From Prevotella sp. UBA3776 (lineage in GTDB: Bacteria; Bacteroidota; Bacteroidia; Bacteroidales; Bacteroidaceae), in NCBI GenBank assembly GCA_002369515.1, contig DFFM01000016.1, positions 1,071 to 40,684 on the forward strand: 39,614 bases of DNA, given 5' to 3'. The position numbers were made by a program, and so were the translations under genes. The stretch's first letter is position 1, and each line of letters begins with the position of its first letter. Positions 32,427-39,614 of this stretch are shown piece by piece. The notes below the pieces were generated by a model that was not told where the DNA came from, ran no database searches, and was given only the letters and a program-made list of their open reading frames with translations.

Positions 32427-34229
32427 TCAAGACTGTTGTAGCGCATGAAGAAGGTTGGTTTTCAACGGATGGGCTTCTTTTTTCCCGAACAGCTTTTCGT
32501 TTGCCCGTGCCTTAGCATTGGATATTGTTGAGGCCGAAGTGTCCGACAAGATAGATATGGCAAATTCCGGGATGTCGAGAATGAGGAGAATACATATTCG
32601 TTGTTCCAACTGAGAGAGGGCTTTTCCTTTTGCGAAGCTCTTGTAGGTGACTGGTAAATCTTTGCTGAATTGTGATGTAAGCAATTTCCACTCTGATTCT
32701 GTGGGCACAGTCCTTTCGGTCTTGCCAGAAGCTTTTTTCACAAACAACAGGGCAATGGGACTGTTCAAGAAATGATCCAAGTGGTTATTATGGGTTCTGG
32801 TTTCTTCTTTCCCTTTGTATGTCTGATTCTCGGATGTCAATTGTGCAATAGTCTTTGTCAGTTCGTTTAATTTCCTCTCTTTCTCGGCAATCACACTTTC
32901 ATAGTCTTGACCTTTGAGTTTTTCTAATTCTTCCTGTATGTTGCTACGGGTGGTTATGGCTGTAAGAAGGTCGTTTTCAAGCTTTGTGACCCTTGCTGTC
33001 CTGATTCTCTGTTTTTTGTAGTAAATCCATATTGTCATGATTATCAGCAGAACTGCCAAAAGAATGATGTATGTTGCACTTGCTTTTGCCCTGTCTGCTC
33101 TTTTCCTTTGCTTCTCCAGCTCTTTTTGACTTTTGCTGTAGTTGTAAGTTGCTGTCATTCTCGCTACAACTTCCCGATCGTTGAGCGCAATGGAAGAATC
33201 GTTGACCATGCAATATAAAAAAGCATACTTCGCGATGGAGTCGGCTTGATGGCGTTTGCTGAATACGCTCAAGAGCCCTCTGTACATGGGATCTTGATGG
33301 ACATAGTCCATGCCTTGGAAATAGATTTTTCGATAATAGAATTCAGCCGAGTCGAGCATATTGTTTTCCTCATAATACTTGCCTTTGTAGTAATAGTATT
33401 GGCGTTGCGATGGCGGCAGTTCATGATGTTGGTCGAACAAATCAGATTGAGCCTCAAACTGATCCATCAGTGTCTTGGCCTCTGCCATGCGTTGGGGATT
33501 CTCTGTATATAGGTGCAACAAAGCTCTTGAATACCGCAATGCTTGCTGAGTGTATCCGTTTTTCCTATATTGCTCAATTGCTGACTTCAACACTATCTCC
33601 GCACTGTCTTTCTTGTTCAATAAAATATAAGCACCAGCGGTCATAGCCAGATTATAGATGCCCCATTCTGTCTTGCCGGCTCGGAAAGCATAATGGCTTG
33701 CTTTCTTATGGGCCTCTATTTCATTGGTTAACAGTAGCTGGGAACGAAAAACAGTGGCCATTTGAGAATAAATGCAATCTAATGTATAGAAATTGAAGTC
33801 GCTCAGAGTGGTGTCGGCAGCCTCGACAGCATCCTGATAACAGCTGATAGCGCGCGGTGCATCCCCCATGTCACTGTAAGCTCTGCCCAAAAGGTAGTGA
33901 GCCAGCATGCGCTCATTGACGGTTCCGTGGCGGTCGAAATAATCGGCAAGAAGTTTCCCGTCTGTGTCTGAGGTGAACACAGAATCAGCCTTGTTAAGGG
34001 CATCGGTGCGTAGCAGCAGGTACTGCATGCGGAAATGGCGGTTGAAGTCAGCCTCGTGCTTTCCGAGGCTGTCGAGGACGCGCAAGGCGGAGTCGGGGTG
34101 TTGGCTCATCATGGCTTCTGCCCGCGCCAGCGCGTCGCGGTACTCCTTTCTTGGGCCGCAGGAAAGAAGTACGAAAAGAGCCACGGGGATGGCTAGTCCC
34201 CACAGAGCGATGAAAGCTATGTGTTTCAT
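32427..34229 (-). CDS. TPR sensor protein with transmembrane helix and C-terminal HTH
   Basis: 600 residues. The N-terminal signal has a lipobox-like LLSCGPRKE, and residues ~30-360 are TPR-type helices (MLAHYLLGRAYSDMGDAPRA, YYYYKGKYYEENNMLDSAEF). A single membrane helix (ATYIILLAVLLIIMTIWIYY, ~385-405) and a coiled coil (~410-470) follow. The C-terminus (LSQLEQRICILLILDIPEFA, then ISILSDTSASTISNAKARAN) matches the LuxR-like helix-turn-helix of Bacteroidales TPR regulators. The layout suggests a periplasmic sensor and cytoplasmic DNA-binding domain, although a lipidated Cys would be unusual with that topology; the first segment may simply be a signal anchor. Targets are unknown; it borders the RHS island. 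Confidence 0.8.
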   Translation of the reverse strand: MKHIAFIALWGLAIPVALFVLLSCGPRKEYRDALARAEAMMSQHPDSALRVLDSLGKHEADFNRHFRMQYLLLRTDALNKADSVFTSDTDGKLLADYFDRHGTVNERMLAHYLLGRAYSDMGDAPRAISCYQDAVEAADTTLSDFNFYTLDCIYSQMATVFRSQLLLTNEIEAHKKASHYAFRAGKTEWGIYNLAMTAGAYILLNKKDSAEIVLKSAIEQYRKNGYTQQALRYSRALLHLYTENPQRMAEAKTLMDQFEAQSDLFDQHHELPPSQRQYYYYKGKYYEENNMLDSAEFYYRKIYFQGMDYVHQDPMYRGLLSVFSKRHQADSIAKYAFLYCMVNDSSIALNDREVVARMTATYNYSKSQKELEKQRKRADRAKASATYIILLAVLLIIMTIWIYYKKQRIRTARVTKLENDLLTAITTRSNIQEELEKLKGQDYESVIAEKERKLNELTKTIAQLTSENQTYKGKEETRTHNNHLDHFLNSPIALLFVKKASGKTERTVPTESEWKLLTSQFSKDLPVTYKSFAKGKALSQLEQRICILLILDIPEFAISILSDTSASTISNAKARANEKLFGKKEAHPLKTNLLHALQQS

Positions 34230-34299
34230 GTTTGTCGGTTGGGAAATCTGGTTCGCTGAGGATTCTCTCGCCTTGCGTCGGGCTTGTGTGGGCGGTTGT

Positions 34300-34725
34300 C
34301 TATTTGGCTGTTTCCGTGCGCAGTGCGAGGGCCCGGTTTTCAGCAGCTTCCATGATTTCGCGCTCGCCGGGGCCCTTGTCGTTGATGCCGCAGAGGTGGA
34401 GGATGCCGTGGATGATGACGCGGTGGAGTTCCTCGTCGTAGTCCTTTCCGAACTTCAGTGCATTGGTGCGCACGGTGTCGAGGGAGATGACGAGGTCGCC
34501 GTTGAGCGTGTCGCCTTCGCAATAGTCGAAGGTGATGATGTCGGTGTAGTAGTCGTGGCCGAGATACTCGTTGTTTACTTCGAGGATTCGCTCGTCGTTG
34601 ACGAACATGTATCCCACTTCGCCCACGCGCCGTCCGTAGGTGGCTGCCACGCGTCGAATCCATGCTGTGGTTTCGCGTCGGCGAATGCTGGGCATGCGTA
34701 CGCCGTCGGTGTTGTAGGTGATCAT
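34300..34725 (-). CDS. ybeY: Endoribonuclease YbeY (rRNA maturation)
   Basis: 141 residues, family length. The metal site reads HGILHLCGINDKGPGE (from residue 106). The usual HGxLHLxGxDH has Asn-Asp-Lys in place of the third His region, the form common in Bacteroidetes. The N-terminal half contains NNEYLGHDYYTDIITFDY, matching the N-x-x-(Y/F)R/LGxDxxTDVLSF block. The enzyme acts in 16S rRNA 3'-end processing and ribosome quality control. It overlaps coaD by ATGA (4 bp). Confidence 0.93.
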   Translation of the reverse strand: MITYNTDGVRMPSIRRRETTAWIRRVAATYGRRVGEVGYMFVNDERILEVNNEYLGHDYYTDIITFDYCEGDTLNGDLVISLDTVRTNALKFGKDYDEELHRVIIHGILHLCGINDKGPGEREIMEAAENRALALRTETAK

Positions 34726-35198
34726 AGGTTTTGTTTTTTAGGTAAGAAATTGCTCACATCCACTCCGAAGTGGGCCAGTTCGCGCAGTGCGCTCGACGAC
34801 ACGGAGGCCAGTTCGGGCTCGGTGTAGAGCAGGATGGTTTCGACGCCGCCCAGTCGGCGGTTGAAGTCGGCCTGCCACTGCTCGTACTCGAAGTCGCTGA
34901 CCGAGCGTACGCCCTTGACGATGAACTGTGCGCCCTCGTCGCGGGCAAAGTCCATGGCCAGTCCGAAATAGGGTTTCACGCTGACGGCTGGCACGTCGGC
35001 GTAGAGTTGCTCAATTGCGGCCATGCGTTGGGCTGCCGGGCTCATGTTGGGTTTGTGTACGTTGTCGCCCACCACGCCGATGACCAGTTGGTCGAACAGT
35101 GGCAGTGCGCGCCTCACGATGGAGGCGTGTCCGATGGTGAAGGGGTCGAAAGTGCCCACAAAAATGGCTTTTCTCATTGGTTGTTCTTTGTTTTTCAT
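34722..35198 (-). CDS. coaD: Phosphopantetheine adenylyltransferase
   Basis: It transfers AMP to 4'-phosphopantetheine, the penultimate step of coenzyme A synthesis. Motifs: GTFDPFTIGH (nucleotide-binding TxGH) near the start, KGVRSVSDFEYE in the middle, and SVSSSALRELA. I use the ATG at 35196-35198 (158 residues): it overlaps the upstream stop as ATGA and lies 8 bp after AGGAGG. An internal ATG at 35175-35177 (MRKAIFVGTF) would give 151 residues and also fits the family. It is translated in a coupled series with the AAA ATPase and ybeY. Confidence 0.92.
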   Translation of the reverse strand: MKNKEQPMRKAIFVGTFDPFTIGHASIVRRALPLFDQLVIGVVGDNVHKPNMSPAAQRMAAIEQLYADVPAVSVKPYFGLAMDFARDEGAQFIVKGVRSVSDFEYEQWQADFNRRLGGVETILLYTEPELASVSSSALRELAHFGVDVSNFLPKKQNL

Positions 35199-36262
35199 TT
35201 CATAGCCTCCTTTAGGTCGGCCAGTGTGAGTTCGGTGAGGTCGCGGTTGGATGGGTTGCTCACCCGGCTCAGTCGGTTGGCCTGGCACTGTATGGCTTTT
35301 TCAAAGAGGTTGCGCGCATAGCGGGCGTTGCCGAAGTTTCGGTCTTTGTGCTCCACGGTGTATTCGAGCGACTTTTTCAGGAATTCGGCAGCCTCGCGGG
35401 TGATGTTGTACTCGTTTTTGCGCAGGTACATCTCGAAAATCTTGTACAGTTCGTCGGCCGTGTAGTCGGGGAAGTTGATGTAGCGGTTGAAACGCGACTG
35501 CAGTCCCGGGTTGGAGTTGATGAAGCGTTTCATCTCGTTGGTGTATCCTGCCACGATGACCACCAGTTTGTCGCGGTCGTCCTCCATGCGCTTGAGCAGG
35601 GTGGCCACAGCCTCGGCCCCATAGTCGTTTTTGCTCTCGCCCTGGGTGATGGCGTAGGCCTCGTCGATGAAGAGCACTCCGTTGAGTGCCGAGTCGCAGA
35701 GGGCGTTCACGCGCGGTGCCGTCTGCCCCACGTACTGCCCGATGAGTCCCGATCGGTCGGTTTCCACCAAGTGGCCTTTCTTGAGGATGCCCAGGTCCTT
35801 GTAGATGCGTGCCACGATGCGTGCCACAGTGGTCTTGCCCGTGCCGGGGCTGCCGGTGAACACCAGGTGGTAGGACAGTTTGGGGCTTTTCAGCCCCTGT
35901 TTCTCGCGCATTTTCTGCACCTTGACGAAGTTGGCCAGCGAGTGTACTTCCTGCTTCACCTTCTCCAGTCCAATCAGGCTGTTCAGTTCCTCGTAGGGGT
36001 TGGTTTCGAGTGGCGCGTTTATTTTGGTGCTGTCGATGGCTTTGTCGTCAACGCCCTCGCTGCGTATTTTGAACTCGAAACCGTTGCCCTTCTTGCCCGC
36101 CTTGTGGAAGACAATGCCGTTCTGGTCGGTGACTTCTTCGCTTTCCTCCTTGTCGCTGTCATCTGTGGCTACCGCCACCAAGGTGATGATGCCCATCATC
36201 AGAAACACCGCACACACGGCGACGATGATGATAGTGAGTTGCTTGTTGGTAAATTTTGCCAT
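35195..36262 (-). CDS. Membrane-anchored CbxX/CfqX-type AAA+ ATPase
   Basis: 355 residues. One N-terminal membrane helix (~9-32) and an acidic linker lead to an AAA+ domain: Walker A GSPGTGKT (137-144), Walker B GVLFIDEAY (~195-203), and sensor/arginine-finger region (NPGLQSRFNRYINFPDYT). The domain matches the CbxX/SpoVK family of protein-remodelling ATPases. The anchor places it at the inner membrane. Its substrate is unknown. It heads a coupled run with coaD and ybeY. Confidence 0.88.
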   Translation of the reverse strand: MAKFTNKQLTIIIVAVCAVFLMMGIITLVAVATDDSDKEESEEVTDQNGIVFHKAGKKGNGFEFKIRSEGVDDKAIDSTKINAPLETNPYEELNSLIGLEKVKQEVHSLANFVKVQKMREKQGLKSPKLSYHLVFTGSPGTGKTTVARIVARIYKDLGILKKGHLVETDRSGLIGQYVGQTAPRVNALCDSALNGVLFIDEAYAITQGESKNDYGAEAVATLLKRMEDDRDKLVVIVAGYTNEMKRFINSNPGLQSRFNRYINFPDYTADELYKIFEMYLRKNEYNITREAAEFLKKSLEYTVEHKDRNFGNARYARNLFEKAIQCQANRLSRVSNPSNRDLTELTLADLKEAMK

Positions 36263-36288
36263 TGTCGTGTAGCTTTGTTGGTTGTTGG

Positions 36289-36345
36289 TTCCTAACTCTT
36301 AACGCCTAACTCTTAACTCCTAACTCTTAACTCCTAACTTTCTTA
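36289..36345. repeat. CTAACTCTTAA tandem repeat
   Basis: Five near-exact units of (C)CTAACTCTTAA(CTC) run between the AAA ATPase gene and the membrane protein gene. The last unit overlaps the stop codon and final codons of the membrane protein. Confidence 0.8.
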
Positions 36346-36745
36346 CTCCCCCATATAAAATATAAGGTAGCAGATAGCACACGAGGTCGCCCACGTCGAA
36401 CGTGCCAGGCACAAGCCCCATGGCTTGCATCAGCTCGGAAACGGCCCCCGCCAGGGGAACCGGCAAGGCGGCCAACAGCCGCCAGTGCGCGGCGCGCCCC
36501 TGCGTCAGCCAGTCTGTCAGCACTATGTAGGCTGCGGCCCACAATCCACCCGGCGCGCTGAACACCACCCATTCGGGTGGCTGCAGCCCGCTGGCGGCCA
36601 GACGCAGACGGTCTGTCCATGGACCCATGCCCACAGCGTCGGCCACCACGAAGAGCAGCAGGGTGCGCGGTCGGAACAACACATAGGCCATGCCGCCCAG
36701 AATCAACAGCAGCAGGCTGAGCCACGGTTGGAGTCGGTGTTGCAT
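36320..36745 (-). CDS. VanZ-like small integral membrane protein (141 aa)
   Basis: The start is set at the ATG at 36743-36745 (MQHRLQPWLS), because the longer frame begins at a TTG inside the -7 box at 36767-36774. Four hydrophobic helices are visible (LLLLILGGMAYVLF, LLLFVVADAVGM, WAAAYIVLTDWL, DLVCYLLPYILYGG). The end ELMQAMGLVPGTFDVGDLVCYLLPY resembles the VanZ-like E(F/L)xQ...PGRxxDxxD pattern. The C-terminus runs into the tandem repeat, so its last residues may be variable. The function is unknown. Confidence 0.75.
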   Translation of the reverse strand: MQHRLQPWLSLLLLILGGMAYVLFRPRTLLLFVVADAVGMGPWTDRLRLAASGLQPPEWVVFSAPGGLWAAAYIVLTDWLTQGRAAHWRLLAALPVPLAGAVSELMQAMGLVPGTFDVGDLVCYLLPYILYGGVRKLGVKS

Positions 36746-36766
36746 AGGGCAGAGTTGTTTGTTTTG

Positions 36767-36774
36767 CAAAGATA
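36767..36774 (-). promoter_or_regulatory. Promoter -7 box of the VanZ-like gene
   Basis: TATCTTTG followed by C in minus-strand sense. It gives a very short leader of about 12-15 nt. Confidence 0.6.
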
Positions 36775-37012
36775 CAAATAAGTGAGCAAAAAGAAAAACG
36801 AAAAATGCCTTTTTTGCGTTTTTTCTTTTTCGAACGGGCGTATCTTCTCAAAAGATAGAAATAAGTGGGCAAAAGAAAAGCATTCAGGCAAAAAAGACTT
36901 ACTTTTCTTGAATTTTATAAAACCGTTGTCGTTTTTTTAAAAAACTTATTTACTAAAGGATATTATAAGTTAAGACTCTCGGCGGAAACAGCCAACCGAG
37001 CCAAAACAATGC
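36775..37012. other. AT-rich divergent intergenic region
   Basis: No gene supported. AAGTGAGCAAAAAGAAAA and AAGTGGGCAAAAGAAAAG (about 36780 and 36867) are near-identical direct repeats. Confidence 0.4.
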
Positions 37013-37020
37013 TATCTTTG
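37013..37020 (+). promoter_or_regulatory. Promoter -7 box before palindromic element copy 2
   Basis: TATCTTTG followed by CAGAGTCCAAG. The transcript would start inside or at the edge of the palindromic element. No clear -33 box. Confidence 0.55.
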
Positions 37021-37022
37021 CA

Positions 37023-37097
37023 GAGTCCAAGCAGGAGGTGACGTGGGACACGTCACAGACCGTGAATTTGTGACGTGGGACACGTCACCTCCTACCG
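37023..37097. repeat. Palindromic intergenic element, copy 2
   Basis: AGTCCAAGCAGGAGGTGACG...CGTCACCTCCTACCGC. Each arm contains GTGACGTG-GGA-CACGTCAC, itself a hairpin, so the element can fold as one long or two short stems. It lies between the promoter at 37013 and the gene at 37134. Confidence 0.85.
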
Positions 37098-37133
37098 CAA
37101 AACAGATGAAAAACTTTTAGTTATATAGAAGGC

Positions 37134-37703
37134 ATGAAACACCATGCACGACACTGGTTCTACTTGCTCGTGATGCTCTGCGAAAACGCTGCGGCACAAT
37201 CTTCTGTGCCTGCCGACAGTACAGCCACCACGCCCGCGCCCGCCGACAGCGCGCGTGGCGAACGTACCATTGTCGTGGCCGACATGGAAACGCACACGCC
37301 CGTGCGCCAGGTGCTGGTGTTTCTGCCCAACCGCGAGAGTGTGCGCACCAACTACCGCGGCGAGTTCGTGCTGCGCACCGACTCGTTTGAGCTGCTCCGC
37401 CTGCGCCACCCCAAATACCACGAACTAAGGGTGACACCCGCCGAGCTGGCGCGCGAGGACACGCTCTTGTTGCTGCCGCGCGAGCACAGTGTGGGCGAGG
37501 TGGTGGTCTATGGGCACAACAAGACTGACCAGGCCAAGCTCAACGCCTTTCACAACCAGTTGCAGAACGGAATGGGGGAAGAGCTGCGCGCGCGAGCTAA
37601 AAAGCCCGGCATCAACTTCGACTTCGGCGAACTTACTGACTTCAAGGGCCGCGCCCGCCGTAAGCGCGCCGAGCGCATCAAACGTTCGCTGGAGAAATAC
37701 TGA
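37134..37703 (+). CDS. Secreted protein with carboxypeptidase-regulatory-like domain (189 aa)
   Basis: A signal peptide (hydrophobic WFYLLVMLC, cleavage near AAAQS) is followed by a Thr/Ala/Pro linker. A short beta domain (RTIVVADMETHTPVRQVLVF, TNYRGEFVLRTDSFELLRLR) resembles the CarboxypepD_reg-like fold found in Bacteroidetes envelope proteins. The tail is basic (GRARRKRAERIKRSLEKY). It is probably periplasmic or surface-bound; its role is unknown. It is divergent from the VanZ-like gene and convergent with recO. The leader contains palindromic element copy 2. Confidence 0.75.
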   Translation: MKHHARHWFYLLVMLCENAAAQSSVPADSTATTPAPADSARGERTIVVADMETHTPVRQVLVFLPNRESVRTNYRGEFVLRTDSFELLRLRHPKYHELRVTPAELAREDTLLLLPREHSVGEVVVYGHNKTDQAKLNAFHNQLQNGMGEELRARAKKPGINFDFGELTDFKGRARRKRAERIKRSLEKY

Positions 37704-37948
37704 GCGGGGGAGGGCGCAGGGAAATGAAGTCACACTGATTTCATGGATGCCACGGATGGGAAAATCGGCGTGCGTTTGTTAATTCCGAAAAAGTCCGAAA
37801 AGACGAAAAGGACAAAAACGGTGTGAGATAGGTAATTCCGAAAAAGTCCGAAAAAGTCCGAAAAATTCCGAAAAAGTCTGAAAAGACGAAAAGGACAAAA
37901 AATAGGTGTGCGAATCATTCGGGGCGTTGATTGCTGCCCCAAAAAGAA
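37704..37948. repeat. TCCGAAAAAG tandem repeats in the convergent spacer
   Basis: 37783-37905 holds two blocks of (T)TCCGAAAAAG(T) units, each ending in GAAAAGACGAAAAGGACAAA. The second block is expanded by extra units. It lies between the convergent ends of the secreted-protein gene and recO. No gene seen. Confidence 0.8.
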
Positions 37949-38704
37949 CTACTCCGTGGCCCATAGCTCTTTCAGCACGGGCAGTGAACGCAACTCGGGG
38001 AAGTTGGGCACGTGCAGACGGTAGTAGTGCAGGAGCACGTCGATGATGCGGTTGCGGTCGGCATGGCTCATGCGGAAGAGGTGCATGGAGTCGTAGTTCA
38101 TGCGCATGAGTGTGCTGATGCGCTGGGCGTCGGCAGGGGCCAGGAAGTCGGTGTGCAGAGGTGCTGCATGGCAGAAGTTGGCGGCGCGCAAGTCGAAGAA
38201 ATCGCCCTCGGCGTAGTGCTCGATGTTGGGAAAGAAACCCACGAAGCGGGTGAGTCGCATGAGAAATACCAGATGGAAGTTGGCGAACGAGGCGGTACAA
38301 CTGTCGAGCCACAGCAGGCTGCTCTCGATGTAGGCAAAGAGTGCAGCGTTCTGCTGTTCGGCGCGCGTGGCGTAGCAGAGGAACTCGGCCAGAAAGAGCG
38401 TGATGCTCAGTTTGCGCGCGTCGAAGGGAATGGAGCAATAGGGTTGGCGCAGATGAGCCTCGGTGAGGGTTTGCAGCTGTGCTGTGGGGCGGCGCTCGTA
38501 GCTGGCGTCGAGCAGCGTCATGGGTTGCAGCAGCTGTTTGGCCACCTTGCCGCGGGCGGCGCGGCCTCTCGGCGGTTTCCCCGGTCGGGTGGCGCTGACC
38601 ACGAACGAGACGCGGCCTTCCTGTTCGGTGAGCATATCGACAATGAGCTTCTGCTCGCCGTACTTGAAACTGTGGAGCACGATGGCGCGGGTTTCTATGA
38701 GCAT
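37949..38704 (-). CDS. recO: DNA repair protein RecO
   Basis: 251 residues. The N-terminal OB fold starts MLIETRAIVLHSFKYGEQKL and continues VDMLTEQEGRVSFVV. The helical part contains RKLSITLFLAEFLCYATR and the C-terminal region HADRNRIIDVLLHYYRLHVP with NFPELRSLPVLKEL, as in Bacteroidetes RecO. It has no four-Cys zinc site, as is usual in this phylum. RecO loads RecA on gapped DNA with RecR. It is transcribed from the promoter at 38824-38854 through palindromic element copy 3. Confidence 0.9.
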   Translation of the reverse strand: MLIETRAIVLHSFKYGEQKLIVDMLTEQEGRVSFVVSATRPGKPPRGRAARGKVAKQLLQPMTLLDASYERRPTAQLQTLTEAHLRQPYCSIPFDARKLSITLFLAEFLCYATRAEQQNAALFAYIESSLLWLDSCTASFANFHLVFLMRLTRFVGFFPNIEHYAEGDFFDLRAANFCHAAPLHTDFLAPADAQRISTLMRMNYDSMHLFRMSHADRNRIIDVLLHYYRLHVPNFPELRSLPVLKELWATE

Positions 38705-38744
38705 TACGAAATTTTATACAACTAGAAGTTATTCGTCTGTTTTT

Positions 38745-38818
38745 GCAGTAGGAGGTGACGTGAGACACATCACGGTCCGTGAATATGTGGTGTGGGACAC
38801 GTCACCTCGTTACTTGGA
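38745..38818. repeat. Palindromic intergenic element, copy 3
   Basis: The element in minus-strand orientation, TGTCCAAGTAACGAGGTGAC...GTCACCTCCTACTGC. It is more diverged than copies 1 and 2 but keeps the loop words ATTCACGG and CCGTG. It lies between the recO promoter and the recO ATG. Confidence 0.82.
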
Positions 38819-38823
38819 CACTG

Positions 38824-38854
38824 CAAAAGTAGCACAAACCTGCGAAACGGCAAA
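38824..38854 (-). promoter_or_regulatory. recO promoter
   Basis: TTTG, 19 bp, TACTTTTG in minus-strand sense. Transcription should start at about 38817, the first base of the palindromic element. Confidence 0.65.
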
Positions 38855-39000
38855 GCAAAACTGCCAAAAAAAGACGCGCCCAAATGGCGAAATGAAACCT
38901 TACGGACGGCAAAAAGCCACAATGACCACCCCGAAAAGCACCCCAAAAACGCCCGAAAAGCACAAAAAAGAGCCTTTTGGACAAAAAAGATGAAGGAAAA

Positions 39001-39032
39001 TTTGGTGGGATGAAAGATTTGCAGTACCTTTG
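39001..39032 (+). promoter_or_regulatory. tRNA-Glu promoter
   Basis: TTTG (39001-39004), 20 bp, TACCTTTG (39025-39032). Exact consensus. Confidence 0.82.
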
Positions 39033-39052
39033 CATCCGCAAAAATACCCCAT

Positions 39053-39124
39053 GGTCCCTTCGTCTATCGGCTAGGACGAGAGATTTTCATTCTCTAAAGA
39101 GGAGTTCGACTCTCCTAGGGACTA
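39053..39124 (+). tRNA. tRNA-Glu (TTC)
   Basis: A cloverleaf with acceptor GGTCCCT/AGGGACT, D-arm GTCTATCGGCTAGGAC, anticodon stem-loop AGAGATTTTCATTCTCT (TTC) and T-arm GGAGTTCGACTCTCC. The CCA is not encoded. Confidence 0.94.
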
Positions 39125-39297
39125 CACTCAAATCCGCCATCTGCACAGCCAAGTGCTACCGCCCAAGGGCGGGACAAGGTGACGGAAAGTTTTGTGAAAA
39201 GGCGTTGCCTTTCCAGAATTTGCCCGGGCTGTCCTCGAGACGCAAGACCCTCAGGCTTTAGTATTAACCCTTCATCAACAAAAACAATTTAAAAAAA

Positions 39298-39552
39298 ATG
39301 GCAAACCACAAATCGTCACTCAAGAGAATCCGTCAGACAAAGGTCAAGAACGTTCACAACAAGTACTACGCCAAGACCATGCGCAACGCTGTTCGCAAAC
39401 TGCGCGCCATGACGGACAAGGATGAGGCCGTGAAGCTCTATCCTAGCGTACAGAAAATGCTCGACAAGCTGGCAAAGCGAAACATTATCCACAAGAACAA
39501 GGCATCGAACCTCAAGTCGAGCCTCGCTCTGCACATCAACAAGCTGGGATAA
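39298..39552 (+). CDS. rpsT: 30S ribosomal protein S20
   Basis: 84 residues, family length and composition: [20 protein letters not shown] at the start, basic helices throughout, and the end [11 protein letters not shown]. It binds 16S rRNA in the small subunit. It lies about 170 bp after tRNA-Glu, perhaps read from the same promoter; recO, tRNA-Glu and rpsT are neighbours as in other Bacteroidales. Confidence 0.96.
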   Translation: MANHKSSLKRIRQTKVKNVHNKYYAKTMRNAVRKLRAMTDKDEAVKLYPSVQKMLDKLAKRNIIHKNKASNLKSSLALHINKLG

Positions 39553-39614
39553 TCGCACGACGGCATTTGCTGTAGGCAAATCAATATTCAAAGGCTGGCA
39601 CCCGCATGCATGCG

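Overview
The window reads as a chromosomal segment of a Bacteroidales bacterium, most likely Prevotella or a close relative. The grounds are: at least six promoters fitting the Bacteroidetes form TTTG/TTG-N19-20-TAnnTTTG; many signal-peptidase-II lipoproteins; two very large secreted proteins ending in a type IX secretion (T9SS) sorting tail; an HU-family/'smalltalk' gene pair; a YbeY with the Bacteroidetes-type third ligand site; and RHS proteins of the Bacteroidetes kind. Most genes lie on the minus strand.

Layout. 1-270: 5' end of pckA (runs off the window). 811-1470: upp. 1.7-9.0 kb: two T9SS-type secreted giants, each paired with a short acidic peptide gene ending in Trp-(Asp/Glu)-Glu, followed by a membrane-anchored AraC-type regulator (9.4-10.5 kb). 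The two secretion units share a conserved leader of about 160 nt, a promoter about 255 nt upstream of the first start codon, and tandem 20-bp direct repeats just upstream of the promoter; I propose they form one regulon. 10.6-10.9 kb: a relic patch with a truncated ATPase start and a scrap of comM. 10.9-15.3 kb: comM/yifB, a thioredoxin-fold lipoprotein and an OmpA/TPR lipoprotein, then tRNA-Leu and tRNA-Gly. 15.7-18.0 kb: a two-gene lipoprotein operon (Rieske-like plus BACON/propeller-like). 18.1-20.5 kb: pyrE - SRPBCC - argH. 20.8-22.9 kb: a His-rich heavy-metal P-type ATPase. 23.1-23.8 kb: HU-like protein plus the 31-residue smalltalk protein.

24.0-32.3 kb is an accessory polymorphic-toxin island. 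It holds a GC-rich RHS core fused to an AT-rich C-terminal tip with a zinc-metallopeptidase motif (HEFIGH), an overlapping lipoprotein that is its probable immunity protein, a second orphan toxin-tip relic whose stop codon overlaps the start of two tandem paralogous lipoproteins (immunity genes left from an earlier toxin), and a 1.24-kb duplication of a third lipoprotein whose second copy is killed by a single nonsense codon. At least six copies of a GC-rich element of about 40 bp sit at the module borders and probably served as recombination substrates.

32.4-36.7 kb: a TPR/HTH membrane regulator, ybeY, coaD, a membrane-anchored CbxX-type AAA ATPase and a VanZ-like membrane protein. 37.1-39.6 kb: a secreted protein, recO, tRNA-Glu and rpsT. 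A palindromic element of about 75 bp occurs three times (543, 37023, 38745); two copies lie directly after a promoter -7 box, so they would form the first part of the transcript.
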